41,436 nt of DNA from contig CALXXG010000079.1 in the NCBI GenBank assembly GCA_944392625.1, positions 1 to 41,436 of the forward strand. The letters are read 5' to 3'. This DNA comes from an uncultured Rickettsiales bacterium (GTDB taxonomy: Bacteria; Pseudomonadota; Alphaproteobacteria; Rickettsiales; UBA1997). The translations under genes were made by a program, and so were the position numbers. Shown here piece by piece: positions 16,348 through 24,648 of this stretch. How positions within the stretch are numbered: position 1 is the first letter of the stretch; each line of letters opens with the position of its first letter. The notes under the pieces were generated by a model. It did no database searches. It was not told the DNA's origin and was given only the letters and a program-made list of their open reading frames with translations.

Positions 16348-17647
16348 ATTTAATATTTGTTCCTATACTTTTCAATAGTTCAAAAAAATTTGGACAGGTT
16401 TTTGATACGCAGGACGGATTGTTTATCACAATTCCGTTTCCTGCCAATCCTAAAATCGCCAACGACATTGCGATTCTGTGATCTTCATGGCTATCAACTT
16501 CTGCATATTGCGGCATTGTTGGATATATTTTTAAACCATCATAATATTCTTCACATTTTATACCAACTTTTTTTAATTCTTCACAAATGGCAGAAATTCT
16601 ATCACTCTCATGATTTCTAATGTGCGATACCCCATGTATCTCTATTGGCGATTTTGCAAATACTGCTGCAGCTGCAAGCGTCATAACCATTTCCGCCATT
16701 TCAAACATATCAACATTAAGATCGCCATTAATTTCGTTTCCATTCAAAACTATTGAGTTATTATTATAAATTACTTTTGCACCAATTTTTTCCAATAATT
16801 GCAAAAACATTAATCCAGGCTGCAATGTATTTTTATTTATATTATTGACTTCTATTTGACCTTTTGTAATCGCCGATAATGTAAAAAAATAGTCCGCAGT
16901 ATTAAAATCAGTTTCTATTGTAAAGTCAACAGCTTTATATTCTTGCGGAGATATGCTATAAATTCCATTGTTATCTCTATAATCTATGCCAAAATCAGAC
17001 ATTGTTTGTAAAGCCATTTTTATATAGGGATGATTTTCACTATTTATATCAAGAGGTTTTATTTTTACTTCGTTTTGCAACAGAGGAGCGCACATCAATA
17101 TTGAACTGACATACTGGCTTGATTCTTTTCCAGAAATCTCAATATATTCACAATTCAATTTTGACGGCTTTATTAATATTGGCAAAAAACCATTTTTTTC
17201 CAAATATTCAATATTTGCACCGCATTTATTTAATGTATCAACCAAAGGTTTTATTGTCCTCTTTTTTAATTGTTCGCTTCCATTTAATATTATAGAAAAT
17301 TTTGTATCACTAACCGTCAATAAAGATGTTAAAAATCTTGAGGTTATGCCAGAAGAACCAGCGAATATTTCTATATTTTCAGTTATAGGTAATTTTCCAT
17401 TGCAGCCGTATATTAAAATTTTGTTGCCGGTTTTTTCTATTTTTATATTCAGTTTTTTTAAAGCATCAATGCAGCTGTTTGTATCATCGCTATTTAAAAT
17501 ATTTCTTATAGTTGATATGCCGTTTCCAAAAGCTCCAAGCAATAAAGCACGAATTGACAAACTTTTGCTACTTGGCAAATCAATTTTGCATTTTATTGGA
17601 CTTTCAAGCTTTTTAATATATACTTTTTTTACATCTCTTAAATTCAT
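16337..17647 (-). CDS. aroA: 3-phosphoshikimate 1-carboxyvinyltransferase (EPSP synthase)
   Basis: Joins shikimate-3-phosphate and PEP. The 436-residue length is typical. Seen are SKSLSIRALLLGAFGNG (about 28-43), NSDDTNSCIDAL, SSQYVSSILMCAP, ETDFNTADYF and DHRIAMSLAI. The PEP/glyphosate loop reads GSSGITSRFL (97-106) where class I enzymes have GNAGTAMRPL, so positions equivalent to E. coli Thr97 and Pro101 are Ile and Phe. The start at 17647 overlaps the aroK stop in an ATGA junction. Confidence 0.96.
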   Translation of the reverse strand: MNLRDVKKVYIKKLESPIKCKIDLPSSKSLSIRALLLGAFGNGISTIRNILNSDDTNSCIDALKKLNIKIEKTGNKILIYGCNGKLPITENIEIFAGSSGITSRFLTSLLTVSDTKFSIILNGSEQLKKRTIKPLVDTLNKCGANIEYLEKNGFLPILIKPSKLNCEYIEISGKESSQYVSSILMCAPLLQNEVKIKPLDINSENHPYIKMALQTMSDFGIDYRDNNGIYSISPQEYKAVDFTIETDFNTADYFFTLSAITKGQIEVNNINKNTLQPGLMFLQLLEKIGAKVIYNNNSIVLNGNEINGDLNVDMFEMAEMVMTLAAAAVFAKSPIEIHGVSHIRNHESDRISAICEELKKVGIKCEEYYDGLKIYPTMPQYAEVDSHEDHRIAMSLAILGLAGNGIVINNPSCVSKTCPNFFELLKSIGTNIKYEY

Positions 17648-18138
17648 ATTCTTTTCAAAATTTTTTCTAAAACATCATTAGGTGAATCATTGCCATTAAT
17701 ATCTATGATAATTTTCGCCTTTTTATAAAATTCCATTCTTTTGCCATATAAATTACTTGCATTTAATTTCCAATTATCATCAGCCAGTAAAGGTCTTTTA
17801 AATCTTTCATTTTCAAGCCTTTCGCACAGAACTTCAAATGGTGCATTCAAAAATATTGTTTTTGCATCTTTTAAAATATTTCTATTTGCATCTCCTATAA
17901 AGGTTCCGCCGCCCAAGTCTAATATTATATTTTGTTTTTTAGATATTTCCAACAATATTTCGCTTTCTTTTTCTCTAAAATATTTTTCTCCAAACTCTTG
18001 AAAAATATCCCTTATTTTCATATTTAGCTTTTTCTCAATTTCTTCATCAAGCGAAATAGCGTCAACAGCAAGTTTTTCAGACAATAATTTTGATATTGTC
18101 GTCTTGCCGCTACCCATAAAACCAACTAAGGCAAACAT
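17644..18138 (-). CDS. aroK: Shikimate kinase
   Basis: Phosphorylates shikimate at the 3-OH using ATP. A 164-residue P-loop kinase with Walker A GFMGSGKTT, SLDEEI (shikimate-binding Asp), REKESEIL, GGGTF and the lid RPLL. First gene of the overlapping minus-strand aro operon, with a promoter in the 57-base gap to aroC. Confidence 0.95.
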   Translation of the reverse strand: MFALVGFMGSGKTTISKLLSEKLAVDAISLDEEIEKKLNMKIRDIFQEFGEKYFREKESEILLEISKKQNIILDLGGGTFIGDANRNILKDAKTIFLNAPFEVLCERLENERFKRPLLADDNWKLNASNLYGKRMEFYKKAKIIIDINGNDSPNDVLEKILKRI

Positions 18139-18141
18139 ACA

Positions 18142-18190
18142 TTGACATTATTTTTTGTTTATATTATAAGTAAATAAAAAAATAAATCAA
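18142..18190. promoter_or_regulatory. Overlapping divergent promoters for aroC (+) and aroKAEB (-)
   Basis: Plus strand: TTGACA (18142-18147), 17-base spacer, TATAAG (18165-18170) reading into aroC. Minus strand: TTGATT (18190-18185), 16-base spacer, TATAAT (18168-18163) reading into aroK. The two -10 hexamers share bases 18165-18168, so polymerase should occupy only one at a time. Confidence 0.65.
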
Positions 18191-18195
18191 GCACA

Positions 18196-19188
18196 ATGCC
18201 AGGAAATACATTCGGAAATCTATTAAAGCTAACAACATGGGGCGAAAGCCATGGCATAGCTATTGGAGGCGTTTTAGACGGCGTTCCATCAAATATAGAC
18301 CTAGATGAAGACTATATACAGCAATATCTAGATAAAAGGAAGCCGGGACAGCAGAACACATCGCAAAGAAAAGAAGATGATAAAATCAAAATTTTGTCCG
18401 GCGTATTTAATGGCAAAACTACGGGAACGCCAATAGCTTTTATGATTGAAAACAAAGACGCACATTCAAAGGACTATTCAAACATAAAAGATTTGTTTAG
18501 ACCAGGGCATGCTGACTACACCTATTTCAAAAAATATGGCATTAGAGATTACAGAGGCGGTGGCAGAGCATCCGCAAGAGAAACAGCCATAAGAGTTGCA
18601 GGAGGTGCAATAGCCAGAAAAATTATTCCAAATATTGAAATAACAGGAAAACTGATTCAAGTTGGAAATTTAAAAAATAATTGGGATGAATTAATAGAAA
18701 AAGTTAAATCAGAAGGCAATTCAATAGGGTCAAAAATAGAAATTATTGCAAAAAATGTTCCAGTTGGACTTGGCGAACCAATTTTTGACAAGCTTGACGC
18801 AGAAATTGCAAAGGCCGTCATGTCCATAAATGCAGTAAAAGCCGTTGAAATAGGCGAGGGAACCAATGCCGTTAATTTAACAGGACTTGAAAATTGCGAT
18901 CAGATGGCAATGGAAAACAATAATATAAAATTTTTATCAAATCATGCCGGCGGCATTTTAGGCGGCATCTCAACAGGACAGGACATCATAGTAAGAGCAA
19001 CCATAAAGCCAACAAGCTCAATATCAATTCCGCAAAAAACAATCACAACAAACTGCACAAATGCCGAAATTTCCACAATCGGCAGACACGATCCATGCAT
19101 TGGCATAAGAGCAATACCAGTTGCCGAAGCAATGCTTGCACTTGTATTGGCGGATTATTATTTGATTAACAGGGCATATAGAGATTAA
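18196..19188 (+). CDS. aroC: Chorismate synthase
   Basis: FMN-dependent formation of chorismate from EPSP, the last common step. Signatures: LTTWGESHG near the N terminus, [32 protein letters not shown] and [19 protein letters not shown] near the C terminus. At 330 residues it is slightly shorter than the usual 350-360, through a compact middle. Codons ending in C (gcc, ggc, atc) are visibly commoner than in neighbouring genes. No clear Shine-Dalgarno; the mRNA leader would be about 20 bases. Confidence 0.96.
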   Translation: MPGNTFGNLLKLTTWGESHGIAIGGVLDGVPSNIDLDEDYIQQYLDKRKPGQQNTSQRKEDDKIKILSGVFNGKTTGTPIAFMIENKDAHSKDYSNIKDLFRPGHADYTYFKKYGIRDYRGGGRASARETAIRVAGGAIARKIIPNIEITGKLIQVGNLKNNWDELIEKVKSEGNSIGSKIEIIAKNVPVGLGEPIFDKLDAEIAKAVMSINAVKAVEIGEGTNAVNLTGLENCDQMAMENNNIKFLSNHAGGILGGISTGQDIIVRATIKPTSSISIPQKTITTNCTNAEISTIGRHDPCIGIRAIPVAEAMLALVLADYYLINRAYRD

Positions 19189-20303
19189 AAATTGAAAATT
19201 GAAAATTGGCCTTCGACAGAAGTGCCAACTTCACCACCCTGTGAAAAGTCTCTCTCAGTCCCTCTTGTGAAATACCCAGCACTAACCACCCCCCTGTGAA
19301 ACCCCCATTTCACCCCCCCTGTGAAGCCCCATTTCACCCCCCTGTGAAGGGGAGATATGGGGGTTCAAAAAGACTGTCTTTATATATTTACACTGCTAAT
19401 ATATTAATAAGAATGAATAGATAAAGAATATTACTATTATATATAATAGTAATAATAAAAAAAGACTTTTATATATATAATATAATGTTACAATTATTAT
19501 TTTCTTAATTATATTAGTTTATAATTAATTTATTTATTATAAATTAATAATTCTTTATTTATAATTTATAATTTTAAATTATAAATTATTTATTCTTAAT
19601 TATTTATTATTATTTTATTCTTTATCTTTTTTATTTTTTAATATTTTTTTTAATATTTTATTATTCTTAATTTTTTTATTTTTAATATTATTTTTATTTT
19701 ACTTTTAGTTTACAATTTCTTTTTGATTCTCTGCTAAGGGATAATTTTTAATTATTAATTTCTTTTATCAACCCACCGTCCCTTCGGGACACCTTCCTTA
19801 CAAATGGAGGCGAACCCCCCTTACCCCCCTTCACAGGGGGGGCCGAGAGGGGTCTCTTATCCCCACTTTACAGGGGGGACCGAGAGGGGTCATTCACAGG
19901 GGTGTTGAAGATGTAGTTCCCTCACATGGTGGTCGAGAAGTAGTCTCATTGATGAGTGTAATGTAGAACATCTTCACATGGGGGTGATGTTTGGTGTGGT
20001 TCTTTACAAGGGGGATTGATAAAAACCCTTCACAGGAGAGTTTAGACGGATGATTCCTTCATAGGGTGGGGGCGATTAGTGTGGAAGATCTTCATTAAAG
20101 TTGGTGGAGAAGGAGATTCACAGGATGATGTCGTTAGTTCTTTGTATTTTAGGAGATTGACTTGTTTCAATTCGTAAGGAAGAATGCCAACGAAGCTAAC
20201 AAGTAGTTTAATAATAGAATTAAGAATTGGTTCGCTTCCATTCGTAATGGGGGTGTCTGCTCAGCAGACGGTTGGTTGAAAAAAAGTTAAAATTATAGCT
20301 AAT
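19189..20303. repeat. Gene-free region: inverted arrays of a ~26-30-bp degenerate repeat around an AT-rich core
   Basis: Left array: TGTGAA cores at 19240, 19266, 19295, 19320 and 19343, most preceded by C runs. Right array: TTCACA-like cores, mostly followed by G runs, at 19830, 19867, 19893, 19921, 19945, 19973, 20003, 20029, 20058, 20091 and 20117. The right-array motif is the complement of the left, so the arrays face opposite ways. Steps are mostly 23-33 bases. Right-array copies degrade with distance from the core. Between them, about 19375-19735 is nearly pure A/T. Small hairpins GTCCC/GGGAC (19778-19790) and the perfect palindrome GTCTGCTCAGCAGAC (20254-20268) also occur. No coding sequence is supported. 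Confidence 0.7.
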
Positions 20304-20732
20304 TTAATTATTTATAGCTAAATACTCAATCGCCATTAAATATCCAGTGCTTCCAAAACCTGATATTATGCCGGTAGCAGCCATTGATATATAGGATGTA
20401 TGTCTAAAATTTTCTCTTTGAAAAATATTTGAAAGATGAACTTCTATTATTGGAATGCTTAGCATTTTTAATGCGTCAAGAATTGCAACAGATGTGTGAG
20501 TATAGGCGCCTGCATTGATAATTAATGCGTCATAATTTCCTATTGTATTTTGTATCCATTCAACTATTTGTCCTTCATAATTGCTTTGTTTGAAGTCTAG
20601 TTCAAAACCATTTTCTTTTGCTTTTTTTAGACATTTATTTTCAATGTCTTTTAATGTTTCTTTTCCATAAATTTGTGGCTCACGTTTGCCTAGCATATTT
20701 AGGTTTGGACCGTTTAAAATCAATATTTTCAT
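20304..20732 (-). CDS. aroQ: 3-dehydroquinate dehydratase, type II
   Basis: Dehydrates 3-dehydroquinate to 3-dehydroshikimate. 142 residues of the dodecameric type II class: [20 protein letters not shown] with catalytic Tyr22, [30 protein letters not shown] and a GFGSTGY region. It supplies the one step missing from the aroKAEB operon. Divergent from the chorismate mutase, 62 bases apart. Confidence 0.96.
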   Translation of the reverse strand: MKILILNGPNLNMLGKREPQIYGKETLKDIENKCLKKAKENGFELDFKQSNYEGQIVEWIQNTIGNYDALIINAGAYTHTSVAILDALKMLSIPIIEVHLSNIFQRENFRHTSYISMAATGIISGFGSTGYLMAIEYLAINN

Positions 20733-20740
20733 ATTTTTAC

Positions 20741-20768
20741 TTGAATTTTTCTTTTAGAATAATAATAT
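20741..20768 (+). promoter_or_regulatory. Chorismate mutase promoter candidate
   Basis: TTGAAT (20741-20746), 16-base spacer and TAATAT (20763-20768), 26 bases before the start codon. AATCAA at 20781-20786 could be the -35 of an opposing aroQ promoter, but its -10 spacing is poor. Confidence 0.4.
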
Positions 20769-20794
20769 CTTTAAAAAAATAATCAATAGATAAA

Positions 20795-21046
20795 ATGGAA
20801 GAATTAAGAGAAAAAATAGATAGCTGCGATAAAATTATAGTTACCGCGTTAGTTGAAAGATTCAAAGCTGTTAAAAAAATTGGAGAATATAAAAAACAAA
20901 ACAATTTGCCAATAATTGATAAAGAAAGAGAAAAGAAGGTTTATGAAAAAATTGAGAGATTGTCAAATGGTGAAATAAATTTTGATATATTAAAAAAAAT
21001 ATATTCAGTGATAATTCAAAGCGCTGTGGAATTGGAAAAAGAATAA
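20795..21046 (+). CDS. Chorismate mutase, AroQ class, stand-alone
   Basis: Rearranges chorismate to prephenate toward Phe and Tyr. An 83-residue all-helical protein: LREKIDSCDKIIVTALVERF, KKIGEYKK and EREKKVYEKIERL match the AroQ-fold helix 1 and 2 pattern (Arg, Lys and Arg ligands). No fused prephenate dehydratase or DAHP synthase domain. It ends 2 bases from the convergent dacA stop. Confidence 0.88.
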   Translation: MEELREKIDSCDKIIVTALVERFKAVKKIGEYKKQNNLPIIDKEREKKVYEKIERLSNGEINFDILKKIYSVIIQSAVELEKE

Positions 21047-21047
21047 A

Positions 21048-21869
21048 TCATTTTTTTGCCATTATTTTATTTGTTTCTATTTTATTAAAGTTTTCATCTA
21101 ATATTGAAATCATAAATTGATCTCTATCTTTAAGACTGCTGCATGAAATAATTATGCCTATTAAATCTTTATCATCTTTGTGGGCTGTTGTTGCAAGGTT
21201 GTATCCGGCGGCTTTAGTAAATCCTGTTTTTAAACCTTCTGCATATTTATATTCATTTAATACATGGTTATGGGTTACATATTCTTTTCCATTAAATGTA
21301 AATGTTTTTGTGGCAAATAAAGGATAATATTCTGGAAAATCTTCTTTAATTTTTAAAACTAATTTAGCAATGTCAAATGCAGTTGTTTTTTGATTATTAT
21401 TTGAAAAACCAGTACAATTTGTAAAATATGTATTATCAAGTCCTAATTCTATTGCTTTTTTATTCATTTTTCTTACAAAATTCCATTCGTTGTTATCAAT
21501 TACTTCCGCAAGGGCTACTGCAAAGTCATTAAATGATTTAACTATTATACCAAGAATTGCATCGCGTACTGTAATTACATCGCCTTCTTTTAAATCTGCA
21601 TTAAATTTTGGTTGATTGGCTATTCTGTCCGATACTACAATTTCTGTATCCATTGTTATATTTCCTTTTTCTAAAGATTCAAATGCTAAATATAATGTCA
21701 TGATTTTTGTTAATGAAGCCGGATGTTTTAAATTTTTATCATTATTTTGCTGAAGAATTTTTCCTGTTTTTCCATTAACTACTATATATGACATTTCTTC
21801 ATTACAGTAGGCGAAGGCTTTTATATTCGCTGAAAATATTAAAAATATTGCTAAAAATATCTTCTTCAA
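21048..21869 (-). CDS. dacA: D-alanyl-D-alanine carboxypeptidase (PBP5/6-like)
   Basis: Trims the terminal D-Ala of peptidoglycan stem peptides in the periplasm. 273 residues with a signal peptide (KKIFLAIFLIFSANIKAFA), the SxxK motif in HPASLTKIMT (S52, K55), SxN as SFNDFAVALAE and KTG in GLKTGFTKAAGYN. It lacks the usual long C-terminal amphipathic domain (family often 380-400), ending soon after the catalytic domain. The start is TTG at 21869: an in-frame TAA lies three codons upstream and no ATG precedes the signal peptide. Confidence 0.92.
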   Translation of the reverse strand: MKKIFLAIFLIFSANIKAFAYCNEEMSYIVVNGKTGKILQQNNDKNLKHPASLTKIMTLYLAFESLEKGNITMDTEIVVSDRIANQPKFNADLKEGDVITVRDAILGIIVKSFNDFAVALAEVIDNNEWNFVRKMNKKAIELGLDNTYFTNCTGFSNNNQKTTAFDIAKLVLKIKEDFPEYYPLFATKTFTFNGKEYVTHNHVLNEYKYAEGLKTGFTKAAGYNLATTAHKDDKDLIGIIISCSSLKDRDQFMISILDENFNKIETNKIMAKK

Positions 21870-21941
21870 ATTTTTTTAAAAAATTATTTGTATATAAGAA
21901 TAAAATATTTTTTAGAATTTTGTCAATATTTTTTTAATTAC

Positions 21942-21970
21942 TTGACAAATAAAAATAAAAGAGTTATAGT
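21942..21970 (+). promoter_or_regulatory. rpmG promoter
   Basis: TTGACA (21942-21947), 17-base spacer and TATAGT (21965-21970). This is the best sigma-70-type match in the window, placing the start about 35 bases upstream of rpmG. Confidence 0.8.
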
Positions 21971-22011
21971 GAAACAATGAAAATGTAATTAATAACCATT
22001 AGGGTAATAAA

Positions 22012-22206
22012 ATGGCGGAAAAAACTGCAAAAAGAAAAAGACCAGCAATACTTTTTAAATTGGTAAGTACTGCTGATACTGGTTATTATTATTTAGCAAG
22101 AAGAAATCCTAAAAAAAGACCTAATAAGATGGAATTTTTAAAATATGATCCAATTGTTAGGAAACATGTTTTATTTAAAGAAGAAAAGCAAGGTGGTAGC
22201 AAATAA
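22012..22206 (+). CDS. rpmG: 50S ribosomal protein bL33
   Basis: 64 residues reading [17 protein letters not shown], then [13 protein letters not shown] and the basic core [16 protein letters not shown]. Matches bL33 of the cysteine-free (zinc-independent) type. An AGGGT lies 8 bases before the ATG. Transcribed alone between a strong promoter and a terminator. Confidence 0.95.
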   Translation: MAEKTAKRKRPAILFKLVSTADTGYYYLARRNPKKRPNKMEFLKYDPIVRKHVLFKEEKQGGSK

Positions 22207-22221
22207 CCAAAGATAAAAATC

Positions 22222-22308
22222 ATCAACAAATAATAATTTATTATTATTAAACATTGAAATAAATTTTATGTTTTTTAATTAAAGAATTAAAATTTGTTGA
22301 TTTTTTTT
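22222..22308 (+). terminator. rpmG terminator
   Basis: Arms ATCAACAAAT (22222-22231) and ATTTGTTGAT (22292-22301) followed by T8. The 60-base interior contains its own TTTTAATT/AATTAAAA hairpin, so the two stems stack. Confidence 0.65.
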
Positions 22309-22404
22309 ATATTTTTTATAAAATTATCTAATAGAATAGTAGAATTCTTTTAACTGAATATTTATTTTTTGTTATTTGAATACTTTTAGTATATTAAGGA
22401 AAAT

Positions 22405-22788
22405 ATGAATAAAGTATTATGTTTTTTATTATTAATTTTAGTTTTGAATGCTTGTACTCCTGTAACAAGTAATAGTTTAAAAAAAATTAATACAAATGAT
22501 ACGGAGGAACAGGTTAAAAAAATTCTCGGAAATCCATATTCTAAGAAGGCATATTATAATAAGACATATTTAGTTTATTATGTTTATGACGACTTTTTTA
22601 GTATATTTGTAAATCTTAAAAAGTTTCCATTTTTTGGTTTTCCACCATTATTAAGAACTGGTGATGAATATTGGATAATTTTAGAAGACAATAGAGTTGT
22701 CGCTTTTGGATTATCAAAAAACTTTGGCAATAATATACCAAGAGCTTTATCAACTCGTGGTGGTACATTGGAGGTATTAAATTTCTAA
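22405..22788 (+). CDS. Outer-membrane lipoprotein, BamE/SmpA-OmlA-like
   Basis: A 127-residue lipoprotein: hydrophobic signal ending in lipobox VLNAC (Cys17). The domain INTNDTEEQVKKILGNPYSKK resembles the BamE pattern (KxGMTxxQVxxLLGxP), then a beta-rich part DEYWIILEDNRVVAFG. BamE assists the outer-membrane-protein assembly machine. The match is short, so another SmpA-fold lipoprotein is possible. Its stop overlaps the recJ start by one base (TAATG). Confidence 0.65.
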   Translation: MNKVLCFLLLILVLNACTPVTSNSLKKINTNDTEEQVKKILGNPYSKKAYYNKTYLVYYVYDDFFSIFVNLKKFPFFGFPPLLRTGDEYWIILEDNRVVAFGLSKNFGNNIPRALSTRGGTLEVLNF

Positions 22789-24572
22789 TGTATTTTTCTG
22801 ATAAAAAATCTTTAAAACAATATTTATGGAAACTTAATCAAAGTGATGATAGAAAAGTTTTAGCTATTTCGCAAAAGTTTGGTTTTTCAGAAATTTTATC
22901 TAGATTATTAACTATTAGAGGTGTTGAATTAGATAAAATAAATGATTTTTTAAATCCAACATTAAAAAATAGTCTCAAGGATCCAAATCTTCTACTGGAT
23001 ATGTCAAAAGGTGTGAATCTTGTATATGATGCAATTATTAGCAATAAAAAAATATGCATATTTGGAGATTATGATGTTGATGGAGTTTCTTCGTCTGCGT
23101 TATTAAAAAATTTTTTTGATTTAATACATGTTAATTCAATAATATATATTCCTGATAGGGTTGCTGAAGGCTATGGCCCAAATCCTGATGCATTTATTAA
23201 ATTAAAAAAGCAAGAAAATGTTGACTTAATAATAACTGTTGATTGTGGCATATCTGGCTTTGATTCATGTAAGATTGCTAAAGAAATAGGGCTTGAAGTT
23301 GTAATTACAGATCATCATTTAGGTAATAGTACTATGCCTGAAGCTGATGCAATTATAAATCCAAACAGACTTGATGAGACCACAGAATATAAAATATTAG
23401 CTGGCGTTGGTGTTGGATTTTTATTTCTTATAGCTCTTAATAAAAAACTTAGAGAAACTGGGTTTTTTAAAGAAAATAAAATAGAAGAACCTGATCTGTT
23501 AAATTTTCTAGATTTAGTTGCATTAGGAACTATATGCGATGTTGTTCCTTTAGTTGGACTAAATAGAGCGTTTGTTAGGCAAGGATTAAAGGTGATAAGA
23601 AAGAGGACTAATGTTGGCATTAAGTCTTTAATAGACGTATCTGAGATAGATGAAGAGATTAATGCATATCATATTGGATTTATATTAGGGCCACGAATTA
23701 ATGCTACAGGTAGAGTTGGCGAGGCTGACTTATCAAGTAAACTATTATATTTAAAAGATAGTTTTGAAACCATGCAAATTGCTAAAAATCTTGATATATA
23801 TAATAAAGAAAGGCAAAGTATTGAAAAAGTAGTATTGGATGAAGCTTTAAAACAAATATCTATTAAAGGGCTTGATAAAGAGAACATAATATTTATTGAA
23901 GGTGAAGGTTGGCATGAAGGTGTTATAGGTATTATAGCCTCAAGAATTAAAGATAAATTTGAAAAACCGACGATTGTATTATCAAAATTAGAACATTGTT
24001 ATCGCGCATCATGTAGATCTGTTAATGGTGTTGATTTAGGCAATGCAATAATTGAGGCAAAACTTAAAAATTTAATTAAAGATGGTGGTGGGCATGCTAT
24101 GGCTGGAGGTTTTAGTGTTGAAGAAGACAAACTTGATGAATTAAAAAAATTTTTTAAAGAAAAATTAAATAAAGATGTTGAATATTTTTTAAACAATAAA
24201 GAAAAAGATGTTGATTTAGTTTTGGAATGCAAAAGTTTATCTATAAAACTTGCAAATGAAATAGACAAATTGGGGCCATTTGGTGCTGGAAATCATAAAC
24301 CTAAAATAATTTTAAAAGATGTAGTTATTGTAAGATCTGACTTAATAGGTAAAAATCAAAATAATTTAAGACTTATTATCTGTGACAATGATTTAATTCA
24401 TTTATCAAAAGGCATAACTGCTTTATGTTTTAGAGTTAATAAAGAAGATAAAATTTTTTCAACACTTTCAAAAATAGGACACAGAATAAATCTTTTAGGG
24501 GAAATAAATATAAATAAATGGCAAGGTCAAGAGAGTGTTCAATTTATAATTGAAGATGCTATGGAACCATAA
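22788..24572 (+). CDS. recJ: Single-stranded-DNA-specific 5'-3' exonuclease RecJ
   Basis: DHH-family exonuclease for recombination and mismatch or base-excision repair. 594 residues. Metal-binding motifs are FGDYDVDGVSSSALL, VDCGISG, ITDHHLG and LGTICDVVPL; the DHHA1 domain has SCRSVNGVDL and DGGGHAMAGGFSVE; an OB-like C-terminal domain follows. Length is typical. Start coupled to the lipoprotein gene upstream. Confidence 0.96.
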   Translation: MYFSDKKSLKQYLWKLNQSDDRKVLAISQKFGFSEILSRLLTIRGVELDKINDFLNPTLKNSLKDPNLLLDMSKGVNLVYDAIISNKKICIFGDYDVDGVSSSALLKNFFDLIHVNSIIYIPDRVAEGYGPNPDAFIKLKKQENVDLIITVDCGISGFDSCKIAKEIGLEVVITDHHLGNSTMPEADAIINPNRLDETTEYKILAGVGVGFLFLIALNKKLRETGFFKENKIEEPDLLNFLDLVALGTICDVVPLVGLNRAFVRQGLKVIRKRTNVGIKSLIDVSEIDEEINAYHIGFILGPRINATGRVGEADLSSKLLYLKDSFETMQIAKNLDIYNKERQSIEKVVLDEALKQISIKGLDKENIIFIEGEGWHEGVIGIIASRIKDKFEKPTIVLSKLEHCYRASCRSVNGVDLGNAIIEAKLKNLIKDGGGHAMAGGFSVEEDKLDELKKFFKEKLNKDVEYFLNNKEKDVDLVLECKSLSIKLANEIDKLGPFGAGNHKPKIILKDVVIVRSDLIGKNQNNLRLIICDNDLIHLSKGITALCFRVNKEDKIFSTLSKIGHRINLLGEININKWQGQESVQFIIEDAMEP

Positions 24573-24648
24573 TTATATAATGGGTTGTATTAATTAATTG
24601 TTGATAATTAAATATAGTGATTATATATTTTAGTTTATAATACAACAA

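Noticed and set aside
19375-19735. Chromosomal or plasmid origin
   Set aside because: An AT-rich core with iteron-like arrays is suggestive, but I see no DnaA-box cluster, dnaA, rep or par gene; kept only as a hypothesis in the findings.
19230-20130. CRISPR array
   Set aside because: Repeats are degenerate with a 23-33-base period, so there is no room for spacers, no constant repeat length, and no cas gene nearby.
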